Source: Numida meleagris (Eukaryota; Chordata; Aves; Galliformes; Numididae). Taken from it: a stretch of 64,000 nucleotides of DNA. This document shows positions 40,025 to 53,900 of the stretch, piece by piece; position 1 is the first letter of the stretch; each line of letters begins with the position of its first letter. The stretch spans positions 83,229,506 to 83,293,505 of the forward strand of contig NC_034410.1 in NCBI RefSeq assembly GCF_002078875.1, given 5' to 3'. Below the pieces are notes generated by a model that did not search any database, was not told the origin of the DNA, and saw only the letters and a program-made list of their open reading frames with translations. Position numbers and translations under genes: made by a program.

Positions 40025-41313
40025 TCATGGTGACTGGAAGAAGTTCCCAAGGACTGCGAGAATGCATGTATCATTCCTACCTTCCAGAAGGGCAAGAATG
40101 ACACAGGGAATTACAGGCTGATTGGCCTTGCCTCAGTCTCTGGGAAGGTGATACAGCAATTGATTCTGGAAACCATTTCTAGAGACAGAAAGGACAAGAA
40201 GGCGATCTGGAGGAGTCAGCAGGGATTCACAAAGGAGTAATCGTGCTTAACCAACCTGCAGCTTACTTCAGCAATATGATCGATTTGATGAATCAGCAAC
40301 GGAAGCTCTTCACCTTAACTTCAGGAAGGTTTTCAACTCTGTCTCCCATGACACCCACACAGACAAGCTGATGAAGTATGGGCTAGGTAAGTGGGCAGTG
40401 AAGTGGACTGAAAAGAGGCTTAGGGGGCTGTGATTACAACACAGTGTCCAGCTGGAAGTCAGTCACTTGTGGCATACCCCAGGATTGACTGAGTCTTGTG
40501 CAACCAACTTCATTAATAACCTGAACAACAGAACAGCATATGCACTCAACAAGTTTGTAGATGATAACAACATATGGGTATGCCACTATGCACAGGAACC
40601 TTGACAAGCTGGAAAACTGGACAGAGGAACCTCACGAAGATCAACAATGAGAAGTGCTAAGTCCTGCATCTGGGTAGGACTGACCATAGGACAGTGTCTG
40701 ACTGACTGGAAAACAGCTTTGTAGAAAAAGATCTGGTGACCCAAGTGAACACAATATTCAGGATGAGCCGGTAATGCACTCTCATGGCAAAAGCAATCAA
40801 TAGTATCTAGGGCTATACTGCAACAATGGAGGTAATCCTTTCCTTCTATTTTGGACTCCCCAGTGCAAGATACATGGACTTAACTGGAGTAAGTCTAACA
40901 AAGGGCCACAAAGATCATTAAGGGACCAGAGTATTTCTAATACAAGGAGAGGATGTAAGAGCTGGGATTATTTAGCTCAGAGAAGTGATGGCTCAGGGGA
41001 TCTTCCCAATGTGTTAATATATCTGACGGGATGGCATAAAGAAGAAGAGTCAGACTCTTCTTCAATGTGACCACTGAAAGCACAAGGGAAAACGGGCAAA
41101 AATTGAAACAGGCAACTATCTAAACATCAGAAAAACCTTCACTACTGTGAGGGTGGCTGAACACCGGGGCACGTTGCTCAGAGAAGTTGTGGAGTTTCCA
41201 TTCATGGAGATACTAAAAAATTTGACTTGCAGCAGTTCAGGGCAACATGGAGACTGAATGAGACAATTTCAGATGTGCCTTCTCACTGCAGCTATTCTGA
41301 TTCTATGATTTTC
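40025..41313 (+). mobile_element. Old CR1 LINE copy, 1.3 kb, plus strand
   Basis: Follows CR1 ORF2 order on the plus strand: a GGTGACTGGAAGAAG segment, GAATTACAGGCTGATTGGCC, an RT-like SGIPQ segment near 40470, a decayed FVDD box near 40553-40570, the C-terminal domain, and the 3' UTR ending ATTCTGATTCTATGATTTTC at about 41294-41313. There are many stops and indels and no frame of useful length, so it is much older than the copy at 13694-15549. It lies between the two same-family LTRs. Confidence 0.9.
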
Positions 41314-42464
41314 TTTTGACCAAAGTGAGGATTGCAGTTCATCTTTCTCTAATTTTAAAGTCTTAATTTTACTTAGAAAAGCTTGAGATAAAACTCTAAA
41401 TGAAATACTGTCATTAAACTGATCAATCAAAATGTTTTGGAGTATAATTTCTCGCCTTTGCTGCTATAAATGTGTTTATTTCTCCTACCTAAAAGTACTA
41501 GGAGAATAATTTTGACCAAAAGAAAAATAAAACTCATCTCTAACAAACACTATCAGAAAGGCTAGAAATGCATAGATGGCTTGCCAGAAAGGCATGTGCC
41601 CTGAATGGGGAAGCTCTTTGTCTTCATCAAACAGCAACACATTTATTTCCCCATGTGGGTCTAGAAAGATGTTACAGACTCATTCAATTGATGCAAGGGA
41701 AAAAAAAAAAAGGCCTACTTATTCATGCTGCTCATTCAGTTTTTAATGATATATCCATTGTTCTTTCAGACGGTCACAGTGACTAACAGCTTTAATAACT
41801 TGTGAGCAGCCAGACTTGATTAGAACTCTCATCATTGTATTATAAAAATCAGCCTCTTTTAAGAGAAAACAGTTTCTATGGAGCTTATGAGGAATCAGAA
41901 TTCCTGTTATATATGAAATTCCAACATATTAAAAAGTCATTCAAATTTGAATTGCAAATATAAAGTGATGAAACTCCTGTAGAGTTAAAATGAACCCCTC
42001 ACACAACTCATGCCCATGACCATGCATCTTCTCAATAATTTATAAATAAGCTTTAAGGAATTAATTGCTGGGGTCACTGAAGAGGCTGTACTCACTGGCT
42101 TAATAAACTGCCTTCCCATCCACAGTGACATTCTTAGAGATAAAACTCAAAAATTCACCATGGTGATTTGTTCTGATTCCTGTAAACTTCTAAAGTTATT
42201 AAAATACTACACCTCATTAATTACATTTCTTGCTTGCACACTTTCTATCATTATTGTTGATTTAAAGGATAAAAAAAAGGCTTTTCTGCAGGAAAACACT
42301 TGCAGCTCAGTTAAAACCAAGTGAACAAAAATCTGAGACTAATAAAGTTTCTCAATTTGTAAAGGAATCTTCCTCTATGGTAGACATAGTAACACACCTA
42401 TTTTTCTTTTCATAAATATTTCTAATCCCTGAACAGCTGGACATAAACTATGCTATCTCCAAGG
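41314..42464. other. Unannotated MOCOS intron sequence
   Basis: AT-rich. No retroviral internal sequence is present here, which argues against the LTR pair being the two ends of one provirus. Confidence 0.55.
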
Positions 42465-42469
42465 CTGTC

Positions 42470-42992
42470 TGTCAATGGTTTACGGGCGTTCGGCCCGGTT
42501 CTGTGACAAAGGGGACGGGGGACCCACAGGCCCATGCCCCGGGAAAAGGGGAAAAGGGTAAGGAGATGGCCCTGAGAGCAAAGAACAGCGGCAACAATCT
42601 GAGGAGAAACAAACTAATTTACTAAATAAGATATCGGAATGCAAAACAACACACTATAATACAATATAATTACAATTTAAGCTGATAAATCCAATACAGA
42701 GAGAAAGAATGTCCCAAAATCAAGGTAGGCCGTACTCTACTACCGACGATAAGACGGCTGGAGAGCGAGGTGCTGCCAAGACGAGAGACGGGCGGAAAAA
42801 GGGACGAGGTCTCGTGATCTGCAAGTTTTTATACTGCGAGCTTTTATCTTTTCCCTCCGGCTGGAAAATGGTAACAAAGGAGCAAAGTGCCGTGGGGACT
42901 GTAGTAGTCCTTCTCTTCTGAGAACCAGGTACATTCACTACATGATGTTATGATGTGGAATACCAATAACCAAAAATCACAAAACCATGACA
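42470..42992 (-). mobile_element. Solo LTR of an endogenous retrovirus, copy 2 (523 bp)
   Basis: Same family and same orientation as 38193-38756, with TGTCA…TGACA ends and a different perfect 5-bp duplication, CTGTC, at 42465-42469 and 42993-42997. The downstream part on the minus strand (U5 side, 42478 to about 42690) is close to copy 1, with three substitutions in its first ~125 bp. The U3 side has more substitutions and small indels. It has one copy of the 44-bp unit that is doubled in copy 1. No internal retroviral genes adjoin it. Confidence 0.93.
42827..42833 (-). promoter_or_regulatory. Putative TATA box of LTR copy 2
   Basis: TATAAAA on the minus strand at the position matching copy 1. 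Confidence 0.5.
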
Positions 42993-42997
42993 CTGTC

Positions 42998-45900
42998 ACT
43001 TGTAATAAGTACTGTACAGCTTCAAAATCATTATACAGTTATCCCAATACCATTATTACCTCTGTTCTTTAATTTTATATGCTCAAAGCTCAGTACTAAG
43101 CACAGGCCATCCAGGCTTGGGATTCACCTGCAACTGCTCACCAAAACCAACCTGAGGTTTGTTACATATTCATTCGCTAAAATAACTACTACTATGTATA
43201 AAGTAGTGCAACATCTTGACATTGAGCAAACTTCATAATAAGGTGAACACTGAATAAAATTGTCACATTGTTTTGGAACAGGTTCCTATAATCGACCTGC
43301 AACATAATAGTAATGATTTCTTCTAGTCAAGTCACACTGATGCCAAAAGTCAAAATGAGAAAAAAATTCAGAAGTAATTAGAGCCACAACAAATGTCCAT
43401 AAAGGTAGTTTCCGGAGTCCTGGAAAGAAGGAGTTAAATCTTAGCTCTTTTCACAGCTCAAAAATGATGCCAAGTGACTTCCATCAGATACTGCAAGTTG
43501 AGCCTGGCATTCCACTCAGCAGCCACTGCTGGGACAAGTCCTCCAAGGTCCTTGCAAAATACACGTTTCATTCCATCATCCCTAGCTGATGCACACAGAA
43601 AACTGACAAAATCCACAGAACAATCCACTGGTGACAGACTGCTGATGCACATCTGCACAAAATCTTCCCAGTAAAGAACTGCACGCATACAAACCAACAC
43701 AGAGGGCTCATATACCTCATAGCTGATTCTTACTCCCATTCTTTTTCCCCCCTTCAGCACCAGACCTACATGGGACCCAAACAGTTATTAACACTTGCAG
43801 TTCATGCACAAACACAGACTCAGCCCAAGTATCTCAGATTATATCCATTCCCCATTTGGACGATGACCTCAAGCAGCAGCTCTGGGTGCAAGTAAGACCA
43901 GCAGCATTCCGCAGAACACTTCTGGCAGGTCAGTAGAGTTGGGAGAGTGGGGACAAGGAGTTAATAGCAGCACTTTTTCCAGACATAGGCATATACCATC
44001 CTTCCCTACCGTTTTTTGTTGTTGTTTGTTTTCGTGGTTTGTATTTTTATTGTTGTTCTTGAATTATACTGTCTTACACTGTCTTTGGGGTTGAAGAAAA
44101 TTATCTGTAATACTGCCGATCTTCTCATTTCTTTCCTCTTGGCTTCCTATACTTCAGATCCCTTTTAAATATAAGCCCAGGAGAAGACTGTAAAAATTGC
44201 ACCTGATTCTCTTCTGTTCTCTTCTGATTCCACCCTTTTTCTTCTATAAGCCAGAAGCAAGAAAAAGGTAGTCAGTGATTTTTACAAGGAAGAATAGAAA
44301 GCTGTCCCTGAGCATCTTCTTCATCCCATGCAGTAAGGCAGATATGTATGTTTTCTTTAAATCTCAAGGCATTAACACTGCTTCATAGCTATTCTGCCAG
44401 TTTCATTAATTGCACTTCTATTCCAATCACTTCATAAGCAGACTGTATTTATAATCTGGCTATTTATCCTAATGTTTGATGTTTCTGACTCATATACATA
44501 CATTACGTTTGAATGCAGAAAAGTACTTTGCATGACAAATTTGAGATTTCTGCCAGAAACATTTGACTGAATTTTATTTTTGCTATCCATAGGGAATAAG
44601 CCTCTACATTATTTGATTGTTATTCACATTTTGGTAATCGCATTATGAACCTCTACTAAGAAATGAAATGGCAACATGCCTTTTTTCCTCTAAGAGCAAC
44701 CATCTCCCTCCCCCTTCCAAAAGCATGGACCATGAAAGAGCATTAGAAAATTAAAAAGCCAACAGAAATAAAATGATGTATCTGTGCTTGAATATTCATT
44801 AAAACATGACATTGCTTAGTCACTGCTGGCCATTTGGATGATATATGGTGCTTAGACAAGCTTAATGCAACAGTAGGAATTCAGTCTTGTTTTTATGGGA
44901 TGGGTGTATATTTTAATGGACAGATTCCTAACAGCTCTCAGCCATCCTAATTGCATTAATACTGCCAGGCCATAAACCACTTTGCATCAGTTGATGATCT
45001 GACTTCATGTTGTAAATAAAACCACAGAGAAATAGCAACAGATTTCACTTCCGGGCATTATTCAGATCTATCTTGATATTCTTCATTCTGTCCAGCAGCT
45101 GCTCTACGTACAATACTTCATACTAAACACGCCTGAGTTCTCTGCTGGAGTTATCTGCCCTTTGTCCCGCTTGCCCTTCATTTAAATGTTGTTACACTGT
45201 TCTCTCCCAAAGACTTTCTCTAGCACTTCCCATACTGGCAGAAAATTTACCACACTTTATTTCACCCTGCTTAGCTATCATCAAACACCACAAGCACAAG
45301 AAAAGATGACAGAGAAATAACTTTGGTCTACTAAAACCCAAGGGTTAAGTTCACCTCTTGTTTCACCTCACAAATCCAGTGATCTGTTAATTGTGTCCCT
45401 CATTGTCACTGGATTTTATGAGCATCAAATCACAGCTGTTTTCTCTCTGGAATTTGCTGAAAAAATAAAAAAACCATGACTGAACAAAAAATGCTGCCTA
45501 CACTCTTATCCTTACCAACATCAGTTTTCTAATCTGAACACCCAATATAATTCCTGCCCTCTGATCTTTTGGCAGCACTCGAGGATCTCCTTTGTTTTCT
45601 TATACTAGCCTATGCTTCCATTGATTGCATTTCCACAAAATAACTAGGATGACTCCCTCGCTTTCTGCACTTGGAAAAATATGAGCACAAAGCAATGGTG
45701 GAAATGGAAACCCACAGGAACAGACAGCCTCGTGCACCAAGCACAGGAGCTCCACAGAAGGGCTACTGAATCTCCCAAAGCCATGGGCACCTTCCCCAGC
45801 AGCGGCCCAATACATCAGGCTCAGCCTTGTTGCAAGACCACACGTGGCAGACATAGGCAGCAAGACATCATGCCCCAGTAGTGGCTCATATGAGAAGACT

Positions 45901-48900
45901 CATAAAGTTGGGTCAAATCTTGCCTAACTTATTGAAAATTCTCGCTCAATTAACAGCAAAGTCGGTCCAGCTTTTTGTGGGACCAGTTCATAATGGATGC
46001 AGAGAGCCATGCAGTTGGCTTAGCTGGATACCTCTTGAAAAGGGTAAAAATTCCTTCTAGATTTCTTATCGCTGTAATGTCCACTAGTCATGTAGTGCAT
46101 ATTAGTGCTAAAGACAGATAAGAGGCTTAATAATTTAGTAAGCATGATTAATAGAAACATGCCAACCCATTTAAGTGGATAATTATTATCTTTGCATTAA
46201 GTTTTTCACAATTATACTAGCACAATCCAAACATCCTCATGAATTAAACCCATCAAGAAAAAGATATTCTGGAGTTTGAACTTCATTGTTTTTCTCAATA
46301 ATTGGATGTACCCAACAGTCTGATTGCCCAGATCAACAGTGCATGTTGGCTAGCTCAGAGTCCCCTCACTGATCTATTGCATGCATGGCAAATTAGCAAC
46401 TAGGATAGCAGCTTGCAGCCCCCTAATCCTTTTAATGGTTTTGTTCTTACTGAATCAAGTGGCATAGAAACTATTGGATTGTCCTCACAGTTTCTTTTCC
46501 AGTATTTTTCCCCCTTTTTCTTATACAATGGTTTAATTCCCCTTTCTTGTGGTGATTTGCTTCTAAGAACGGCAATGGCCAGCATGAACAGCAAGCACCA
46601 CAGGAACACTTTATACATCACAAATGCTCCAAAACAAAGTGAGTGGGAAAACACACATTCTGAGCTAGGTTTCTGCTGGGTTTTAAATTGACACAAGCAT
46701 TCTTTTCTTTCTTTTTCTTTTTTTTTTTTTTCAATTGATAAGCAGAAACATGTCCCTAAAATATGCCATCAGTTTCTTCAGTCTCTGCTGCTGTGAGCAC
46801 TCTTTTATGCTTCTGAACACACCTACCACCCATCTCTGATATCCTCCAGTTCTACAGATCTTGTGTGGTGAGATGATCAGGAATATATTAAATATTTTGG
46901 ACTATTAGAAACAGCTGATTTTTACAGTGCCATTTGAGTATTTTACATATTATTCTACAAGCCCACGCAGCTTCTATTCAAAGCTCCATGTAAAATTATG
47001 AAGACTTTATACCTCAAATACCTTTGGGCCTCACCTATGTTTTGTAAATTACATTGATATGAAATTCAAGACTCTTCTTAGCAGCTTCTGTCAGACTACA
47101 CAGCACACTGGCACTGTAGGCTATAAGCCAGAGGTGGCAAACTCTCTCACTGTCAACTATAACTTGAGTAGTAAGGACTGGAATTAGAGCATTCAGCCTA
47201 GCCAGAGCACTTAATGATTGTTATTTATGGAGGCAGAGGTAGGAGTAACTTAGGTGAGTAGGCTGGGCTGCCAACTCTCAGAGTGCAGAAATAGGTACAC
47301 TGACTACTCACCCTCTAGGCATCAACTCTAGCCAAGATTTGGAGTGGATGGCTGGAAACAGAAATCTCTTCATCACTTAATCAGACAAAATGAATTAGCA
47401 CATCTTGTGCACAGATTAAGTAAAATCCAACCAATTTTCCTGTCCCTCTACAAGATTGCTTTATTTATCTCAAACACAATACAAAATCATCAAATCAAAT
47501 CAATAAAGACAGTAGAGAACAAAGAAAATACAACAAAAATCAAATGATACTTGTCATAAATGAAATCAGGTTGAAAAAATAGCTGAGAGCACACCTTCAT
47601 GAGCAAAGACAATCCCAGTTTTCAAAGCAGAATGCCAGCCCCCTACAATTACTCACATTACATGATTTTTGGTATAACACAACTTATTCACAATTGGGCC
47701 CAGACTCTCCACTACCTGTGAGCTGGGTTTCATTGCTTAAAACATAGACACAAGAAGAAAAATAAGCTATCACTGTAATTATGGATTCTATATAAGAAAA
47801 AGAAACCTTTCATAGCAAACACCAATACTGACCTCTGTCCCAAGACAGGCTCAAATACTGTGTATCTGTGAGCATTCAATGTATCCTGTTGTCTGCTCAC
47901 TCTTCTAGATCAGTTTGCTCCAATTTGTATATATACAGTATGGAAAAAAAAATCATACCACTCTAGAGTGTTGCCAAAATTTGTTTACATAAATAAAAAT
48001 AGTCCAATAAAATTCTGACTCCCAGCCTTGCGCTTTAATTTCTGTGATCAAGTTCTTTTATGATACAAACTCCTACCAATCTCCAAGGAGCGAAACTAGC
48101 TCTGCTGCTAGAGGTCAATACTTTGAAGATGCATCTAAAACTCACCTATAAATGGCAGCTTTTCAAACAGCATCCACAAGATCTTGGCCAAAGTTTTGGA
48201 GTTTAGATGGTGTCAATTACCATAACTATACTACTTCTGACAAACTCTGAGTTTATGCCAGGTGTGGACTCCCCACAGGATCACAAACATTTGCTGCCTT
48301 GTGCAGGGCTGCATGCAGCCCAGTACAGTTAGTAATGCAGCTCCAAAAGATCATGAAGTTTATCATTATTATGTGATCTTTAGCAACATTTTTCATGAGA
48401 TGATTGTCCATAGCTCAGGCACAGATGGCGTAGCTGAACGCTGTGAAGGGGAGGGCGCAGCGCAGTGCTAAGCCCACTTCTCACACCCACCACACACACA
48501 CAGTCAAATTGAAACCAGTGTATACTGCATGTTTCATGCACTTGTGTCACTTGGCAAGTGACCTCTGTTGCCAGAGAAAAATATCCCTTGCTTCACAATC
48601 ATGCCATATGCATCTCATTACCTTTTGGCAGTGAGGACATTTGGGAACAACTATTTTCAAGGACAAAGCAGGGGAAGAGTAAAATTAGATCAAAAATCTC
48701 TGATGAGCACCTAGAGAACTAGGAACTGCAACCACTTTCATCGAACCAGATGTTGACGCATTAGTGTTACTAAAACAGGGTGAAATACCCCACTAGTTTA
48801 ATGTTTTCGTTACCCTCTTTTTTTTTTATGTTTTCATTAAAAATATATATAGAAAAAGGAAGTTTTGTTACTCACATAAATTAACAATATTATGTATTTT

Positions 48901-50589
48901 GTATGAGGCCCAAGACAGTTCTTCTTTACTTAACGTGGCCAAAGCAAGTCAAAAGGTTGGACACCTTTTAGGCCCTTAGAAAAGGGGTGCAGAACATTGC
49001 CATGTCCAAAATGCGGCATTTTTACCTTACTGAGCACTGACCTAGAGTGACCTGAAACACGGAATTGTGGTATTGGACAATTCAAGAATTGATAGCTTTT
49101 TATTCCTTAAGGGTTTTGCCATTGTGGTTATGCTAAAATCTCTCTACTATCAAGAGGTTTACATCAGCTCTTGTGACACTAAGTCTAGTTTGCTTAGTGA
49201 GATAGCTACATATAACTGAGCAGACTTAATGCCAAGATGACTCTATTGCGTAAAATGACTGTCCTCTGAGTGACATACAAAGATAAGCAGAGAAAACTTG
49301 TGGTGGATATCTCATCTCTTCAAATCCTTGTGATTTGTGTAATTAATGGTAAAATTCATTGAAATTGGTAATCTGCTAATGCAGTCCTTACTTTCAAGAC
49401 AGTATTCGATTTGTTTTATAAACTGGGTAACCCAAGTTTTTGTTAGCTCTCTGTGCCCTCAGTTTATAAAGCTTAATTTAGACTTTATTCAAACACTACC
49501 TTAGAAACTGTACACTCTCTTCTCAGCACCATTTTTTGTTGATACTTGTGAGAATATCACTGACATTAGCCTAATACTTACAAAATACATTTTTTTAATA
49601 TAAAATCCTATGAAGCGTCCAGTAGGAAGGTAGCCAAAGTTTAAGATAGTCTAGAAGTTTATGCTTTAAAGAAGAAACTAGGAAGAAATTTTTGTGTCTT
49701 GGAGTTTTGATTACTAAGGTGAATAAAACATGACAATTATCAATTCTTTGTCAAAACAATAATCTGAAATTTTACTATCAACCTGAGACAATACAATCAA
49801 GCTAAAAGACCAAAAGCAACAAGTAAGTTCAACCAACACACATCACAGCTTTATGCTACTTTAGGTACAGCCGAGTACAATTTGTGAGATGCTTTAACAA
49901 AATACTTGCAAGTTCTTTAAAGTAAAAAAGATAACCAGAAAAAAGAAAGGAGAATGGAAAGGAGGAGAGGGGGAAAAATTAAAATATATATATATTTCCA
50001 GCTGTCATAGGAACGAAACATTTGAAATTAAAGAAGTACACAAGTGAAGAACCTTTGTGGAGGCTTCTTTTCTTGGAAATAAGGGTAAGGATGTAGATGA
50101 AAATGGGTGAGTAGGGAATGTGACACAGGTGAGTAGATGCGTGGGTATTAAATTTATAGTTTGGCTGATGTGCATGCGTAGACCTGAAATGACCATTACA
50201 AATACATTTAAAATTAAACCAAATGAATACGCTTAGGGACATAGCACACAAACTGAGAAAATACATTTCATGAACATTTACTTCAGAGAACAGTGACATT
50301 TTACTTGAATAAAGATGGTTTGAAACATTTCACTGCTATAGTAGGCCTCTGATATGAAAGACTCACTTCTCTGAACATGATTCAGATGCTGACTGAAAAA
50401 CAGACATTAGAACAGAAGACAGGTGCTTTAAAAAATGTATTTTGTTGGTAGAAACTGTGAGAAAAAAATGCACACTCTAGCCAGAAGGATGAGCTGCTGA
50501 CATGAATCTTGAATCCATATGTAAATCAATACTCCATTTGTAATTTTAAATATTTTATGTCCTTTTGTTGGAGGTGGATGTAATTATCA
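42998..50589. other. Unannotated MOCOS intron sequence
   Basis: About 7.6 kb without a gene or recognised interspersed repeat. It holds a pyrimidine tract (46701-46732), a short CA run near 48488-48500 and an AT alternation at 49984-49995. A 100-codon minus-strand frame at 43458-43760 has no recognisable family, and no splice or start context supports it. The interval 44750-45010 contains a homeodomain/POU-like motif and is discussed as a possible conserved noncoding element. Confidence 0.5.
46701..46732. repeat. Pyrimidine (T/C) simple tract
   Basis: 32 bases of T with scattered C, ending in a 14-15-base T run. Confidence 0.85.
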
Positions 50590-50937
50590 GTGTTTTTTAG
50601 TGCTATTTTCCACCTCCTCAAGCGGTGATCACCCTGGGGTATGGGAGTGCCTCCCTTCATCTACAGTGGATCATAAAATTCTTTATCCTTTCTTCTCTGC
50701 CCTGCCTCCAATTTTATTATATTGGCCCATGAAATCAGAGGTGTATGTTGGTAGTGTGGCAGTGGAGGCTGACATCCCACCAATATTCTGTTACTTTTTG
50801 TTGCTGTGTAACAGATGGCAGCAGAGGGGCAGTCTGACAAAATCTGCTCTATCAAATAGTGTTATTGTGCTCTTTGTATCTGTTGTAGTTTCCATGGAAA
50901 TAAATAGGAGGCATTATTTTTGGAGAGACCTTTGTAC
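50590..50937 (+). mobile_element. Mariner-like (Galluhop-type) remnant with transposase deleted
   Basis: The segment GATGGCAGCAGAGGGGCAGT followed by CTGACAAAAT resembles the leader just before the transposase start in the bird mariner I remember as Galluhop. Right after it comes a 3' terminal-like segment, ATGGAAATAAATAGGAGGCA, then TTATTTTTGGAGAGACC, like a mariner terminal inverted repeat. The transposase gene is absent, so this would be an internally deleted, nonautonomous copy. I do not see the matching inverted repeat on the left side, so the left boundary is approximate and the copy may be truncated. The 117-codon frame across it is not a gene. Family naming is from memory. Confidence 0.55.
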
Positions 50938-53900
50938 AATACCCTATAAGTAATGAAGTACTACTATAAGAAGGAACCTTAGTGAGACAATAGGAAAATT
51001 TCTATTTTACTAATTTTCTATCTATTGATACACTAATTAATCCTTCCTCTTATTAGAAGAATAGATTTAATGTCTAAAATTTGCTAGGTACTCATTTGTA
51101 TATCAGAAGGTCTCCTTCTAGAGATGTAAGAAATGGCCTTGGAGGACCTGAGAAAGAGGAAGCTAGTTAAAATTTAGCCAGTAGATGTCTCTGCTAAACA
51201 CATTGAAGGGAGCACACTCAGCTATAAACTTCAGCAAAATGCAAGTAGCTGTTTGTGTCTTTAAACTGAAGTACAGAGGTAAGACCAACTAGGTCACTAG
51301 CAATTCTGAAGACTGTTCTGACATAGTCACAATAAAAATGGGTTTTACTTAAAACTCAGTGACACTCAAGTTAATTAAATATTAAATTTGTCTCCTGATA
51401 TTATCTCACTGACTAAGAATTCATGAAAGGCTAAGCTTATATATTAATATTCTTGACAGAAGTTAAGAATGTCTTAGAGTCTTGGGGGAAAAGTATTTTT
51501 ATAATTTAAATGCCACCTTTTATGAAAACAAACAGCCTGTTCATAATACCAACAGAGAATTTCCTTAATATTTTTCCTCAAACTGAAAAAACAGCATGTG
51601 GAAGAATGAATTTTAATTTTAGGCTGAAAGAGCACAGTACATGATAGAATTAATTGTGCCCCTGATGGATAACATCCAGAGATTCTTAAATTTTCTGTAC
51701 ATCTACATGTTATGTGGTCTTTACTTGGAAAAGTACAGCTTCTAAGCAAAGAAACTAATATTAGTTTCCCATAATTGGCACTTGCCGTTAACATACAGCG
51801 TGATTTTCTGATTAATAATGAAGAAAAGATCTGAAAAGGCACAGATCAGCTGGAAAAGCATCTGCTTAAAATACACACACGTAATTAGGAGAGGACGTCA
51901 AACAGACTTGATTACATATTTCATGGGTATGTGTCAAAGAGTGTAAAGAAGCTGACTTAACCCCAGGGTGACTTCAAGAGGATTTTCTCTATCTAGCGTG
52001 TTTGTGATTAGCACCATATAATCTGGATCTGCTGAACAAGTAGAGTTTTACACAATATGCAAATTTCCTTTTGCTTTAATTTAGCCCCTTTGGATTTAGC
52101 ATAAAATCTCTGCGTTGCATGAAGGGCTGAAACAGCTGGATCCAGTTAGCTAGGAAATTAAAAATGTAATAAGTGAAATAAAGTAATCCTTGCCATGGCA
52201 GCCAACACACGTTAGAATGGGACCTGGACATCTGCAGAGGGATGGCCAAAATGCACACCCTGGTGCCAGCCACACTTTCCTCTTGGGAATGCCAGAATGC
52301 CGGTCCCTTCTCTTGTCGCAGAGTGCTCTACTTCTTCATATAATTAAATGTATTTCATCGCCCTGTCAAGACTCATTTTCTAGGTATATGCTGTAAGAAA
52401 ATTGCTCTCGTTTCAGTCAAGGAAATTAGCAACCAGAAGGTAACATCGTATTTCCTTGTTAGCATATCAAGATATGGCAAAAATTAATTAGCAATATATT
52501 ACATTGTTGAAGATTTAATGGAATTAATTTAAGTCTAATTTTACTTTCCATTTCTGTTTCAGCTCTGTTTTTAAGCTGGTACTCTACGAAGACACTACTT
52601 GAGTATTTCTTATATAGGTTTTAAGAATACAATTGCACAAGATCTTTTTTTCCCCTATTTTAAAAGGGTATTCCAAGAACAACCAGGACCCCAACGCCCC
52701 AAACTATTTAGGCAGCAAAAAGTCTTTGGAAGGTTTGTGTCCAAGAGTAACCGCAAAAGCCCTCACTACTACTTTGAAAAATGTGGTCCCACAGTCTTCA
52801 CAGGTTCTCCATTGCTCAGCAATGATAATGAAAACTTTGCAGTCAAACTGAGAATTCCATCATTTCCTAACTCTATCTGACACAGAAAATGATCTTCTAG
52901 GGAGGAAGATATTAAAGACAGAAAGCATTTCTCCAAGATTTCCTTTAGCCATATGTCAGCAGTGCTGGGCCAGTCTAGGAACCAGCGGATCAGAACTTCA
53001 TTGCATTTGACTGCTGTTAATACTACTATGACCTTTACTGAAGAGTAGATAGAGTCTCACACCCATTCTCTCTTAACGCAGGCTACAGTAGTTTCTCCCA
53101 CTTTATTTGTTTGAAGTGACAGATTTCACAATGCTACCTTGAGCAGAACTGGGAACAGACTCTGTACCTACAGTATGAAAAAAAGACAGGATCCATCCAT
53201 AATTTCAAATTTACCTTCCATAAACATGTGCTTGACTGTATTTTCAGGCAGTTGCACAAGATTCTCTCACTTATTTGCTCATTTTGTAATACTGATTCTT
53301 TGTTTTAATTCCAGCTACAATCATTAGCAAATATGTGCTCTGTTGAGCATGTCTTTCCTAATAAATTAACAGCAGTCCCAGCAACAGCTTTTTTTTTTGA
53401 TGCAAAAGAACCGACCAAGCTTTCCTCCTAGCTTGCTTTAAGCAGTAAGTTGGAAATGAAAATGAACACAGACTTGTGAAGTCAGCTGTACATACAAACT
53501 CTTTATATAAGATAGATTTTTGACTGTTTTTCCATAACAGGGACATTCTTACCCTGGAGATAGAATTTTTTTTGCTTTCGCAAGATAGTTTGTCTGCTGT
53601 CAGAATGTGAGCCTTTCCTTCTCAGAAGAAGCAACATCTACCTGAATAAGCTTGGATTTGAAGCATGAAATGTATGCTGCAAATCAGAAATCACTCACAG
53701 TAATAGACAGATGAAGGTTTCACAAATAAGAAACCTTAGGATGAGCCTTCATGCTCCTCAGGATTTCTTTAGCATATTCCCTGTTTATCTTTGCAAAGGA
53801 AAGGCGGAAAAGAGAACACCTACACTCCCCCTACCCTCCCCCCCCCAACAATGACAAAACACTATTTCCACCTCAACTAATCTGATGATTCAGTTTCAAG

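Noticed and set aside
38193..42992. Idea that the two LTRs bound a 4.8-kb provirus
   Set aside because: Different 5-bp duplications on each copy, and no gag, pol or env similarity between them; the interior holds another LTR and an old CR1.
43458..43760. 100-codon minus-strand frame
   Set aside because: Protein-like composition but no recognisable domain. A non-coding chance frame in a long intron is the simpler reading.
50600..50953. 117-codon plus-strand frame
   Set aside because: It runs through the mariner-like remnant and its terminal-repeat-like segment, so it is not a host gene.
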